From Halonatronomonas sp051745085 (GTDB lineage Bacteria > Bacillota > Halanaerobiia > Halanaerobiales > Halarsenatibacteraceae), in NCBI GenBank assembly GCA_051745085.1, contig JBNJDR010000003.1, forward strand, positions 1-64,000: 64,000 bases of DNA, written 5' to 3'. Shown piece by piece: positions 31,929 to 40,574 of the stretch. The notes beneath the pieces were generated by a model that saw nothing but the letters and a program-made list of their open reading frames with translations, ran no database searches and had not been told where the DNA came from. How positions within the stretch are numbered: position 1 is the first letter of the stretch; each line of letters starts with the position of its first letter. The position numbers and the translations under genes were made by a program.

Positions 31929-34316
31929 ATGAGGATTTCATATAATTGGCTGAAAACATATATAGATTTACCTTATTCACCTGTTGAATTAAAAGAAAAA
32001 TTAACAATGGCTGGACTTGAAGTTGAACATTTAGAGTACTTAGGAGAAGGTCTGGAAGATATTATTATTGGTGAAATAACTGAAGTGAAAGATCACGAAA
32101 ACGCTGATAAACTTCATGTTTGTAAAGTAAATTGTGGAGATCAACAACAGCAGATAGTATGTGGAGCCGATAACGTAAAACCAGGCTTGAAGGTACCGGT
32201 AGCTTTACCTGGAACAACCCTGCCTGATGGTTTAAAAATTAAAAAAGCTAAACTGCGTGGAGTTGATTCAGAAGGGATGATCTGCTCAGCTGATGAACTA
32301 AATTTAGCTGAGGAGCGTCAGCCAGGAATAATGGAATTAGAAGATAAATATGAGCCTGGGGTTAGCTTTGTCACAGCTTTAGGTTATGATGATTACGTTT
32401 ATAAATTAGATTTAACACCTAACTATTCTCGCTGTCTGGGCATGTTAGGTGTAGCTAGAGAGTTAGCTGCTCTTTCTGAAGAAGAGCTGGAACTGAAATT
32501 TCCTGAAAATGAACTATCTGATTTAGAAGAGAAATCAGTAGAAATCGAATTGGAAGATCCAACACTTTGTCCTCGTTATACAGCCCGAGTAATAGAGGGC
32601 ATTCAGATAGGCCCTTCACCAGATTGGATGCAGAGACGCTTACAGGCGGTTGGAATTAGACCGATCAACAATGTAGTTGATATAACCAATTACGTTATGC
32701 TAGAGTATAACCAGCCCTTACATGCCTTTGATTATGATAAATTAGAAGATAATAAAATTATAGTCCGACAGGCCAGGGAAGATGAGAGTTTAATTACTCT
32801 AGACGGTCAGGAACGCCAATTAGACCCAGAGGTACTGGTAATAGCTGACAGGTCTGAACCGATTGGGCTCGCCGGGGTTATGGGCGGAGAACCGACAGAG
32901 GTAACTGAAGCTACCAGTTCAATTTTGCTTGAATCTGCTTCATTTGATCCAGTTAGTATTCGGCGGACCGCCAAGAAATATGCTCTACCCAGCGAATCTT
33001 CTCATAGATTTGAGCGGCAGGTAGATATAGGAGCGATCCCAGAAGCTTCAGTTAGAGCAGCTTATTTACTTAAAAAATATGCTCAGGCCGATAAGATAGG
33101 TGAAATTATTGATGTTTATCCTCAACCAGCTAAAGAATTAGAAATTTCTCTTACTGTCGAAAAGGTCAATTCTCATTTGGGGATAGAACTTTCAGCAGGA
33201 CAAATCAAGACAATGTTAGAAGCTTTAGGGTTCAAAGTTTCTCTGAGTGATAATCTACTGGAAGTAGTAGTTCCTACTTTCCGAACAGATGTGGAATACT
33301 CTGCAGATTTAATTGAAGAGGTAGCAAGAGTTTATGGTTATAACAACATTCCTTATACCCGGCCGGCAAGCAAAGGAGCAGGAGGGAGAAGCCCGGCCCG
33401 CACTAAAGAGTTAAATTTATATAAACTACTTCAGGGCCAGGGTCTGGATCAGATCTATACCTTCAGCCTGTGGCAGAGCGACAGTATCCATAAGAGTTAT
33501 CTTTCTACACAGCAGGCACAGGAACTTAGATTAAAGAATCCTTTAAGTGAGGCTTTTGCCAACCTAAGAACAACTTTAGTTCCTGGAATTTTAGATGTAT
33601 TGTCCAATAACGCCCGCAAGCAAATTAAAAAGATGGCAGTTTATGAGACAGGGGGGATTTTTAAAGCTCAGGAGGAAGGCAAACCAAAAGAAGAAGAGCA
33701 CCTTGCTCTGGCCAGCATGGGAGCGAAAAATGACTCCTGGAATTTGAACGCTCCAGATTTCTTTTATCTCAAAGGCATCATGGAAAACATTTTTTCAAAC
33801 TATAAAGTCGCTGATTTCAGTTTTGTAGAAACTAAAAATAATTTATTTCACCCCGGAAGAGCAGCAGATATAATGATTTCAGGTAAGAAAGTAGGGAAAC
33901 TGGGAGAAATCCACCCCGACCTCATCGAAGAATTGGATTTGCCTGCTAGAACAGCCGCAAGCGAAATCCACTTAAGCGCTATTTGGTCAGCAGCAAAAGA
34001 TGAAACAATTAAACACCAAAAGTTGTCTCGGTATCCTTCAACAGAAAGGGATTTGGCTTTGATTCTACCTGAAGAACAGCCGGCTGGAGAAATTCTAGAA
34101 TTTATCAAGGCGGAATCCAGCAAGCTATTATCGGATGTCGCTATCTTTGATTATTACCAGGGAGAACAGATACCTGAAGGCAAAAAAAGCCTGGCAATAA
34201 AATTCTCTTACTTAGATAGAGAAAAAACAATTAAAGAGACTGAGGTCGCAAAAGAGCAGGAAAGATTAATTCGTTTACTTAAAAGTCAATTTGAGGTAGA
34301 AATTAGAGGGAATTAA
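31929..34316 (+). CDS. pheT: Phenylalanine--tRNA ligase beta subunit
   Basis: A 795-residue subunit that edits Tyr-tRNA-Phe and binds tRNA. The N-terminal tRNA-binding OB fold (about 40-150) has IGEITEVKDHENADKLHVC; the B3/B4 editing domain (about 200-390) has LPSESSHRFERQVD; B5 follows; the C-terminal FDX-ACB domain (about 700-795) starts KLSRYPSTERDLALIL. ATG 31929 follows AAAGGAGG. Controlled by the Phe T-box with pheS. Confidence 0.98.
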   Translation: MRISYNWLKTYIDLPYSPVELKEKLTMAGLEVEHLEYLGEGLEDIIIGEITEVKDHENADKLHVCKVNCGDQQQQIVCGADNVKPGLKVPVALPGTTLPDGLKIKKAKLRGVDSEGMICSADELNLAEERQPGIMELEDKYEPGVSFVTALGYDDYVYKLDLTPNYSRCLGMLGVARELAALSEEELELKFPENELSDLEEKSVEIELEDPTLCPRYTARVIEGIQIGPSPDWMQRRLQAVGIRPINNVVDITNYVMLEYNQPLHAFDYDKLEDNKIIVRQAREDESLITLDGQERQLDPEVLVIADRSEPIGLAGVMGGEPTEVTEATSSILLESASFDPVSIRRTAKKYALPSESSHRFERQVDIGAIPEASVRAAYLLKKYAQADKIGEIIDVYPQPAKELEISLTVEKVNSHLGIELSAGQIKTMLEALGFKVSLSDNLLEVVVPTFRTDVEYSADLIEEVARVYGYNNIPYTRPASKGAGGRSPARTKELNLYKLLQGQGLDQIYTFSLWQSDSIHKSYLSTQQAQELRLKNPLSEAFANLRTTLVPGILDVLSNNARKQIKKMAVYETGGIFKAQEEGKPKEEEHLALASMGAKNDSWNLNAPDFFYLKGIMENIFSNYKVADFSFVETKNNLFHPGRAADIMISGKKVGKLGEIHPDLIEELDLPARTAASEIHLSAIWSAAKDETIKHQKLSRYPSTERDLALILPEEQPAGEILEFIKAESSKLLSDVAIFDYYQGEQIPEGKKSLAIKFSYLDREKTIKETEVAKEQERLIRLLKSQFEVEIRGN

Positions 34317-34389
34317 CGTTATTTATGCAGGAGATTAGCCTATTTTAGTGAATATTATATCTAAGACCAGCAAATTGGGGGATATATAT

Positions 34390-34731
34390 ATGGCTGAATC
34401 TAAAAATAAAAAATATAATGTGAAAATACTGGGAGAAAATCACACCGTAGTAACCGATAAGCCGCAGGAATATATACAAGGGGTGGCTGACCTTATTAAC
34501 AGCATTGGCCAGGAGATAGTTAGTGCTTATCCTAATATTCCAAAACGCAAATTAATCGCACTAACTTTAATGAATATCGCTGATAATAAGTTCAAAGCTG
34601 ATAAAAAACTAGAAGATGTTCTGGCTGAAAATAAACATTTAAAATCTGAAAATAAAGAGCTAAAAGCTCAACTGCAAAAAATGGAGAAAGATAATGATGA
34701 TCTCTTAGAACTTCTCCAGGAGGTTGAATGA
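34390..34731 (+). CDS. zapA: Cell division protein ZapA
   Basis: ZapA crosslinks FtsZ filaments. From ATG 34390 (site TTGGGGGA) the protein has 113 residues; earlier in-frame codons to 34348 lack a ribosome site. The globular head (KYNVKILGENHTVVTDKPQE, VADLINSIGQEI) is followed by a long coiled coil (about 65-113, LKSENKELKAQLQKMEKD) used to dimerise. pheT-zapA-cvpA-mutS2 is a common firmicute order. Confidence 0.93.
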   Translation: MAESKNKKYNVKILGENHTVVTDKPQEYIQGVADLINSIGQEIVSAYPNIPKRKLIALTLMNIADNKFKADKKLEDVLAENKHLKSENKELKAQLQKMEKDNDDLLELLQEVE

Positions 34732-34734
34732 TAA

Positions 34735-35229
34735 TTGCCTGCTCTATCAATTTTAGATTTAATCATTGGAATAATCGTATTATTTTTTCTGATAACAGGG
34801 TATAAAAAAGGTTTTGTCCGACAGACAGCCACAATCCTGGGACTGCTTATTTCTGTTTATATCTCGATATATTTCTATCTTGATTTTGTGAGCTTTTTAG
34901 AAAGATTTTTAGACCTATCGCCGACCATACTTCAATTTATAAGTTTTGCGGTGATATTTATTGTTTTTAATGTCATCATTCATTTATTGGGTGAGGCCTT
35001 AAAATCACTCCTGGACAGTCTCTATTTAGAATCAGCAGATAGGGCGGCAGGGATCCTGTTTGGTGCTTTAAAGGGTATCGCTCTTGTCTATTTAATGGTT
35101 GTTATTTTAGATCAAATTCCCCTGCCAGAGGTTGAAAATGCAATCGGGAATTCTTATTTAGCAGTCTGGCTTTTGGATTTAACGCCATTAATCCAGGAAG
35201 CTTTAGGCGGCGTAATTAGACGGCCATAA
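34735..35229 (+). CDS. cvpA: CvpA family membrane protein
   Basis: A 164-residue membrane protein with four hydrophobic helices. The family hallmark is at the N-terminus: LDLIIGIIVLFFLITGYKKGFVRQ. The C-terminal half contains LESADRAAGILFGALKGIALVYL. CvpA was named for colicin V production in E. coli; the core role is not settled, and recent work links it to envelope integrity. The TTG start at 34735 follows CCAGGAGG, 3 bp after zapA. Confidence 0.9.
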   Translation: MPALSILDLIIGIIVLFFLITGYKKGFVRQTATILGLLISVYISIYFYLDFVSFLERFLDLSPTILQFISFAVIFIVFNVIIHLLGEALKSLLDSLYLESADRAAGILFGALKGIALVYLMVVILDQIPLPEVENAIGNSYLAVWLLDLTPLIQEALGGVIRRP

Positions 35230-35245
35230 TTATATGGCCGTTTTA
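35220..35245 (+). repeat. Hairpin at the cvpA stop
   Basis: ACGGCCAT (35220-35227) pairs with ATGGCCGT (35234-35241), then TTTAA. The stop codon of cvpA is inside it. It could be a weak terminator or an RNA-stability hairpin before mutS2. Confidence 0.5.
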
Positions 35246-35288
35246 ACTGTGATAAAATAATTCGCGTAATAATGAGGTGAGTTAGAGG

Positions 35289-37673
35289 ATGCACCAACCC
35301 AGTCTAGAAGTACTTGAATTTCATAAAATAAAAGATATGGTAGCTGATGAAGCTAAGACATTTCCCGGAAAGACAAAAGTAAGAAAGTTAAAGCCATATC
35401 CCCAGCGAGATCAAGTGGAGTATAAATTGGCCGAAGCCGGCCAGGCAGCAGCAATTTTGGGGGAGTTTGGCCGCCCCCCTTTACTTTGTCCGGAAAAATT
35501 TTTGGAGGTTATTCAAAGGGCAGAAAAAGAAATTGTCTTAAAAATTGAAGAAATCAATCACGTGGAAAGAGTTTTGCGTTCAACCGCAAAGACCAGTAAA
35601 TTTTTTCAGCAATTAGAAGATATGAAAAGAGATTATAAAGTAGAAGAAAATCGAATTCTTGATGGGCCAATCTTGAATTACAATGCCCAATTGACTCCTT
35701 TGCCAGATTTAATTAAGGAAATAAATAAGATAATAGACGAGAATAATGAAATTAAAGATACCGCGAGCTCTAAATTGAAAAATATCCGGCAAAAAATTGT
35801 TTCAGTGGAAGGTCAGATTAGGAATAAACTCGATTCAATCATTAGAGACTCAAACCAGCAGAAGATGCTTCAGGATTCGATTATTACCCGAAGGGATAAC
35901 CGCTTTGTAGTTCCGGTAAAACAAGAGTATAAAAATAGTTTTTCCGGGATCATTCATGATCAATCCTCTAGTGGACTGACTCTCTTTATGGAGCCGGTGG
36001 AAGTGGTAAAACTTAATAATAATCTTAGAGAGTTAAAACAGGACGAAAAGGCAGAAATTCACAGGATTTTGCGGGCATTAACTTTGAAAATAGGGACAAA
36101 ATATCGCCCGCTACGTCAGAACTTTAAATTATTGGTCAAATTAGATGAAATTTTTGCTCGGGCTGGATTTTTGCGAACCTTTTCGGGCTCTATCCCATCA
36201 ATAAACAGTTCTGGATATATCAACATCCAACAGGGCCGCCATCCTTTATTAGGAGATAGCGCCGTACCTATTGATATATTCGTAGGTGGTAAATTCAGAA
36301 CTCTGTTAATTACTGGACCTAATACCGGAGGGAAGACAGTCGCTTTAAAGACACTTGGTTTATTTGTAGTGATGGCCTCCAGCGGCATTCCCCTTCCGGC
36401 TGATTCGGGAACCCGCATCTCCATTTTTGCTTCTGTTTTTGCAGATATTGGAGATGAGCAAAGTATTGAGCAGAATTTAAGTACCTTTTCTTCTCACATG
36501 AATAAAATAAAAACATTTTTAACCCGGGCCGATAAAAATTCTCTTGTCCTCCTGGATGAAATAGGGGCAGGAACAGATCCTAGAGAAGGGGCTGCTTTAG
36601 GAATATCTGTCTTAGATGAATTAAAGAAAAAAGATGCGGTAACCGTTGCTACTACTCATTACAGCCAACTTAAGAGTTATGCCTATAGCAATGAGGGGGT
36701 AGAAAACGCCTCGGTTGAGTTTGATTTAGCAACCCTTAGTCCTACTTATCGTTTGATCATGGGCGTTCCAGGTGGGAGTAATGCTTTTGAGATAGCCCTG
36801 AGATTAGGACTTCCGGATAAGATTATTGAACAGGCAAGAACTCTGCTGGACAAAGATGAATTGGTTGTAGAAGAAATTATCGCCGATCTCAATGACAAAC
36901 GTCGCTATTACGAAGAAAAAAATGTTGAGATTGACAAGAAGGAAGCGCGGTTAGAGAAAGAACGAAAAGAATTAGAACAAAAGAAAGAAAGGTTAGAAAA
37001 AGAAAAAGATAAGATTCTTCGAGAAACCAGGGAGCAGGCTGAGAAGCAACTGCGTCAGATTAAAGCTAGAACTAAGAGGATTTTATCTGAATTGAAAAAT
37101 AAGGATTTTGATGCTCGCCCAGAAGTGGATCGTCTGGAAACTAAGTTTAATTTAGAATTAAAAGAGATGGAAGACAAGTTTACTACAGAAACCGAGGAAG
37201 AAAGTAAAGAGGTAAAACATGACTTTCAACCTGGCGACCAGGTTCGCATCAATAGTTTATCTCAAACCGGGGAAATAATAGAGATGGACCAAAATAAAGA
37301 GGAAGCCACTGTTCAAGCCGGAATCATGCAGGTTACTGTTGATTTAGCAGATTTATCTCCTGCTGGAGATAAAGAAGAGGACAAAAGTCAGACCCTTAAA
37401 AAATATCAGGTAAAGAAGAACAAATCTGTTTCTAACAGTCTTGATCTAAGAGGAAAACGGTATGAAGAAGCTCAGAAGATAGTAGATAAATATTTAGATG
37501 ATGCCTTTTTAGCTGGTTTAACTGAGGTAGAGATAATACATGGCAAAGGAAGTGGAGCCTTGAGAGAAGCGGTTGGAGAAGTCCTCGAGAGTTCTTCCCA
37601 TGTTAAAAGCTACCGCATTGGTGGAGAAGGCGAAGGCGGACTAGGGGTAACTATAGCTAAAATAGGAAGGTGA
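35289..37673 (+). CDS. mutS2: Endonuclease MutS2
   Basis: A 794-residue MutS-family ATPase that limits recombination and, in Bacillus, splits collided ribosomes. The core/clamp region (about 1-290) is followed by the ATPase: Walker A LLITGPNTGGKTVALKTLG (about 337-356) and Walker B/D-loop VLLDEIGAGTDPREG. A long charged coiled coil (about 515-640) follows. A KOW-like segment (DFQPGDQVRINS) precedes the C-terminal Smr nuclease domain (about 718-794: LDLRGKRYEEAQKIVDKYL, EIIHGKGSGALR). The mismatch-recognition domain of MutS1 is missing, as expected. Confidence 0.97.
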   Translation: MHQPSLEVLEFHKIKDMVADEAKTFPGKTKVRKLKPYPQRDQVEYKLAEAGQAAAILGEFGRPPLLCPEKFLEVIQRAEKEIVLKIEEINHVERVLRSTAKTSKFFQQLEDMKRDYKVEENRILDGPILNYNAQLTPLPDLIKEINKIIDENNEIKDTASSKLKNIRQKIVSVEGQIRNKLDSIIRDSNQQKMLQDSIITRRDNRFVVPVKQEYKNSFSGIIHDQSSSGLTLFMEPVEVVKLNNNLRELKQDEKAEIHRILRALTLKIGTKYRPLRQNFKLLVKLDEIFARAGFLRTFSGSIPSINSSGYINIQQGRHPLLGDSAVPIDIFVGGKFRTLLITGPNTGGKTVALKTLGLFVVMASSGIPLPADSGTRISIFASVFADIGDEQSIEQNLSTFSSHMNKIKTFLTRADKNSLVLLDEIGAGTDPREGAALGISVLDELKKKDAVTVATTHYSQLKSYAYSNEGVENASVEFDLATLSPTYRLIMGVPGGSNAFEIALRLGLPDKIIEQARTLLDKDELVVEEIIADLNDKRRYYEEKNVEIDKKEARLEKERKELEQKKERLEKEKDKILRETREQAEKQLRQIKARTKRILSELKNKDFDARPEVDRLETKFNLELKEMEDKFTTETEEESKEVKHDFQPGDQVRINSLSQTGEIIEMDQNKEEATVQAGIMQVTVDLADLSPAGDKEEDKSQTLKKYQVKKNKSVSNSLDLRGKRYEEAQKIVDKYLDDAFLAGLTEVEIIHGKGSGALREAVGEVLESSSHVKSYRIGGEGEGGLGVTIAKIGR

Positions 37674-37726
37674 CAAGGTGCTTGCCACCTGGTATAAATA
37701 AAAATTTCAATATTTTTTACGTTAAA

Positions 37727-37753
37727 AAGCCCTGAATATTTCATCCAGGGCTT
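37727..37753 (-). terminator. Terminator of the class A PBP gene
   Basis: AAGCCCTG (37727-37734) pairs with CAGGGCTT (37746-37753). On the minus strand TTTTTAAC follows, so it ends the penicillin-binding protein gene 44 bp past its stop. On the plus strand there is no clean T-run. A separate hairpin (37668-37690) overlaps the mutS2 stop. Confidence 0.8.
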
Positions 37754-37796
37754 CTGTGATAGGGGATGGTATTTATTTTTTTAGATAGGTATCTTT

Positions 37797-40382
37797 TTAA
37801 TCGTCATCGTCATCAGAGAATAAACGATCTAACAAGCTATCAATAGTATCTCTTCTTTGAGATCTTTCTTCACTATCATCTTCCTGATCTTGTCCCTCGT
37901 CTGAATCTTCGTTGGAAGAATCGGTATCATCATCTAAGCCTGGATCCTCTAAACCTTCATCCTCTGGAACCTGTTCTTCATCTTCTGGTTCAGTTATAGG
38001 AAACAGTTGGCTTCTCTCCTCCTCATCATCAGGAGTTTGGTCTAAAGGTGTGCCGGTATGAGTGGAACAAGCTTCTTCTGGAACTTTTCTCTTAACAGGA
38101 TTACCATTTTCATCCCGCTCGGGAATTCCGGTTTCTCTGTCGATTGCATAAATCGGCATTCCTTCTCGAGGTTGATAGGTCCCAGAAATTTTACTTTTTC
38201 CTTCGCCTGGGTTACTTGTTTGACCAAAAGATATATCTCCGGGCCCAAGGAGTATCTTACTTTCGGTTAAATAGGATCGACTTACTATATTTTCTTCAGG
38301 GCAATTTTCTGTGGCTAAAAGTCCGGTTGTTCTATCCAAGCGAATAGAGCTGGTACCACCTTCATAAGAACTGGTACCCCTGGGTGCGTTATTTTCCCGA
38401 AAAATTTCTGTAGTAGCTCGAGGATTATTACCTTGAGGTAAAAGTCCGGTGATGGGATCAATTTCTAAGGAAACAATATTATCTGGTCTACTAAACTTAC
38501 TAGCAGGAATATCTGCTATTACTTTATCCATATATTTTCTCCAGAGTTGAACAGCATTACCACTGGAAATCCTGCCTACGCCAGAATAATTCATATGTCT
38601 GGGCGCGTCTTCGCCTATCCAGATACCTGTTACTAGCTCCGGGATAAAGCCCACGAACCAGGCATCAGTATAATTATTTGTAGTGCCTGTTTTTCCAGCG
38701 ACTTCTCGATCTAAATTAGCTCGCCAACCAGTTCCCTCTGTTATGACTGATTGCAGCATGCTTAACATTAAGTAGTTATCTTCCTCGTCTAAGACGATTT
38801 CCTTGCTTGGATTGGCTTGATATAATATATTACCCTCTCTATCTCTAACTTCTTTGATAGCATGAGGTTCAACCCATAAGCCATCATTAGCATAGACGCC
38901 GTATGCAGAGGTGAGCTCTAAAGGGGTGACTCCCCGGGTGAGACCACCCAGTGCTAGTGATAAATGATCATCCGAACCATCTGCTTGATGAAAAGTAGAA
39001 ATACCCATATCTTCAGCAGTTTCTATTGTAGAATTGACTCCGACATCTTCGAGGACGTTAACCGCAGCTACATTTAAAGAAGAAGACAGGGCCTGGCGCA
39101 TGGAAACATGTCCATGATATTGGTGATTAAAATTTACCGGCCAAATTTCATAGCTTGAATCGTTACTGTTGGATGGGCGGGGAATGTCTTCAACTATATA
39201 AGCGGGATATCTTCCCTGTTTAATTGCTTCGGTATAAACGAACGGCTTAAAGGCTGAACCAGGTTGCCGGGCTGCCTGGGTAGCTCGGTTGAATTGATCA
39301 TCTCCTCGACCGCCAATCATAGCTCTAATTTCACCGCTTGTGGGTTCAATTGATATACTTGCAAATTGAGGCTGGATGTTAGAAATTTCAGTTTCTCTTT
39401 CTACAGAGGGAATGATCCTTTCGTCAAGAGCTTCCTGGACTGCTTCCTCTGCTTGTTTTTGCATGTCTAAATCAATAGTTGTTTTAACTTCCAGGCCGCC
39501 GTTGTAAACAAGTTGGGCCCCAAACATCCGAATAAGCTGATCCCGCACATATCTAACAAAGTAAGGAGCACTTTCATCGACACTTCTTCCTCCCGACCTC
39601 AAATCAAATTCTTCTGCTTTAGCATTATTTACCTCATTTTCAGAGAGGAAACCTGTCTCCTGCATTCTTTTTAAAACTACGCTTCTTCTCCGGAGGGCTT
39701 CATCCATATTATTGTAAGGAGAATAATAATTGGGAGCCCGGGTTAAGCCGGCTATTAAAGCAGCCTCTCCAATATCAACTTCTGAAACAGATTTACCAAA
39801 ATATTGTTGGGCTGCTGATTCAACTCCATAAGCGCTATGACCTAAAAAGATTTCATTTAAATACATTTCTAATATTTGGTCTTTGGTATATAACCGTTCA
39901 AATTGGAGAGCCAGATATGCTTCCTGTAGTTTTCGATAAAAAGTTTTTTCTTGAGTTAGAAGAGCTGTTCGGGCCAGCTGTTGGGTAATTGTACTACCTC
40001 CCTGAGCTCTTCGTCCTTCGATTATGTTTATGACCACAGCTCTAGCTATACCCAATAAATCAATGCCATGATGATTATAAAAATTGTCATCTTCTATAGC
40101 AATAAATGCATTCTGGAGAGTAGAGGGAATTTCGTTTAAATTCTTATAAACCCTATTCTCCTGGTATAGACTATTAAGAAGTGTTCCATCACTACTATAT
40201 ATCATAGTACTAAGGCTTCCACCTCTGTAATCCGAAATATCCGGGGTATCCTGGATAATCCAGGTTAAACCTCCTAAAACGATACCTGTTATTAAAAAGA
40301 ATATAATAAGTAAAAAAGCAATAATGAACTTGCTTTTTGATTTATTTTTTGTTGAATTTTGCCTTTGTTTCCGTGTAGACAA
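37797..40382 (-). CDS. ponA: Class A penicillin-binding protein (PBP1A type)
   Basis: A bifunctional wall synthase that polymerises lipid II and crosslinks it. The start is TTG 40382 (site GAGGAGG, spacing 8); GTG 40391 lies inside that site. The protein has 861 residues: basic cytoplasmic tail, one membrane helix (about 20-42), glycosyltransferase (EDDNFYNHHGID, GGSTITQQLAR), then transpeptidase with SAFK (SxxK), SSLN (SxN) and KTGTTN. The last 110 residues are a low-complexity Asp/Glu/Ser tail ending SDDDDD, unusual in length and acidity. It stands alone on the minus strand with its own promoter. Confidence 0.96.
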   Translation of the reverse strand: MSTRKQRQNSTKNKSKSKFIIAFLLIIFFLITGIVLGGLTWIIQDTPDISDYRGGSLSTMIYSSDGTLLNSLYQENRVYKNLNEIPSTLQNAFIAIEDDNFYNHHGIDLLGIARAVVINIIEGRRAQGGSTITQQLARTALLTQEKTFYRKLQEAYLALQFERLYTKDQILEMYLNEIFLGHSAYGVESAAQQYFGKSVSEVDIGEAALIAGLTRAPNYYSPYNNMDEALRRRSVVLKRMQETGFLSENEVNNAKAEEFDLRSGGRSVDESAPYFVRYVRDQLIRMFGAQLVYNGGLEVKTTIDLDMQKQAEEAVQEALDERIIPSVERETEISNIQPQFASISIEPTSGEIRAMIGGRGDDQFNRATQAARQPGSAFKPFVYTEAIKQGRYPAYIVEDIPRPSNSNDSSYEIWPVNFNHQYHGHVSMRQALSSSLNVAAVNVLEDVGVNSTIETAEDMGISTFHQADGSDDHLSLALGGLTRGVTPLELTSAYGVYANDGLWVEPHAIKEVRDREGNILYQANPSKEIVLDEEDNYLMLSMLQSVITEGTGWRANLDREVAGKTGTTNNYTDAWFVGFIPELVTGIWIGEDAPRHMNYSGVGRISSGNAVQLWRKYMDKVIADIPASKFSRPDNIVSLEIDPITGLLPQGNNPRATTEIFRENNAPRGTSSYEGGTSSIRLDRTTGLLATENCPEENIVSRSYLTESKILLGPGDISFGQTSNPGEGKSKISGTYQPREGMPIYAIDRETGIPERDENGNPVKRKVPEEACSTHTGTPLDQTPDDEEERSQLFPITEPEDEEQVPEDEGLEDPGLDDDTDSSNEDSDEGQDQEDDSEERSQRRDTIDSLLDRLFSDDDDD

Positions 40383-40408
40383 AACTCTCACCTCCTCTTA
40401 CTTTTTTT

Positions 40409-40437
40409 ATTATAACATAAATATGTTCATCTGACAC
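40409..40437 (-). promoter_or_regulatory. Promoter of ponA
   Basis: Minus strand: GTGTCA (40437-40432), 17-bp spacer, TATAAT (40414-40409). The -10 is perfect; the -35 matches 4 of 6. It is divergent from the tyrS promoter, only a few bp away. Confidence 0.6.
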
Positions 40438-40440
40438 CCC

Positions 40441-40469
40441 TTGTTAGTGAAAAACCATTCTGTTATAAT
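40441..40469 (+). promoter_or_regulatory. Promoter of tyrS-alaS
   Basis: TTGTTA (40441-40446), 17-bp spacer, TATAAT (40464-40469). Predicted start near 40476, giving a leader of about 96 nt before ATG 40572. Confidence 0.75.
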
Positions 40470-40526
40470 TATATCATACATACTCTAATTGGAGAATAAT
40501 AAGTAATATAGAGGAAATTGACTATA

Positions 40527-40574
40527 AGGAGGTGGCTATCTGACCATAAATTTGGTCAGATACAGAATATAATG
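40527..40574 (+). promoter_or_regulatory. tyrS ribosome site with an intervening hairpin
   Basis: A strong Shine-Dalgarno, AAGGAGG (40527-40533), is 38 bp before ATG 40572. Between them TATCTGACC (40537-40545) pairs perfectly with GGTCAGATA (40554-40562), loop ATAAATTT. Folding out the 26-nt hairpin leaves about 12 nt between site and ATG, a normal distance. A similar arrangement is known in phage T4 genes 25 and 38. No T-box is present for tyrS. Confidence 0.7.

Noticed and set aside
38058..38347. Plus-strand open frames inside ponA
   Set aside because: They are antisense of a clear penicillin-binding protein, without ribosome sites.
40518..40571. Extended tyrS start at TTG 40518
   Set aside because: The extra 18 residues cover the hairpin and Shine-Dalgarno, and the ribosome site before TTG is only 3 bp away; the family start fits ATG 40572.
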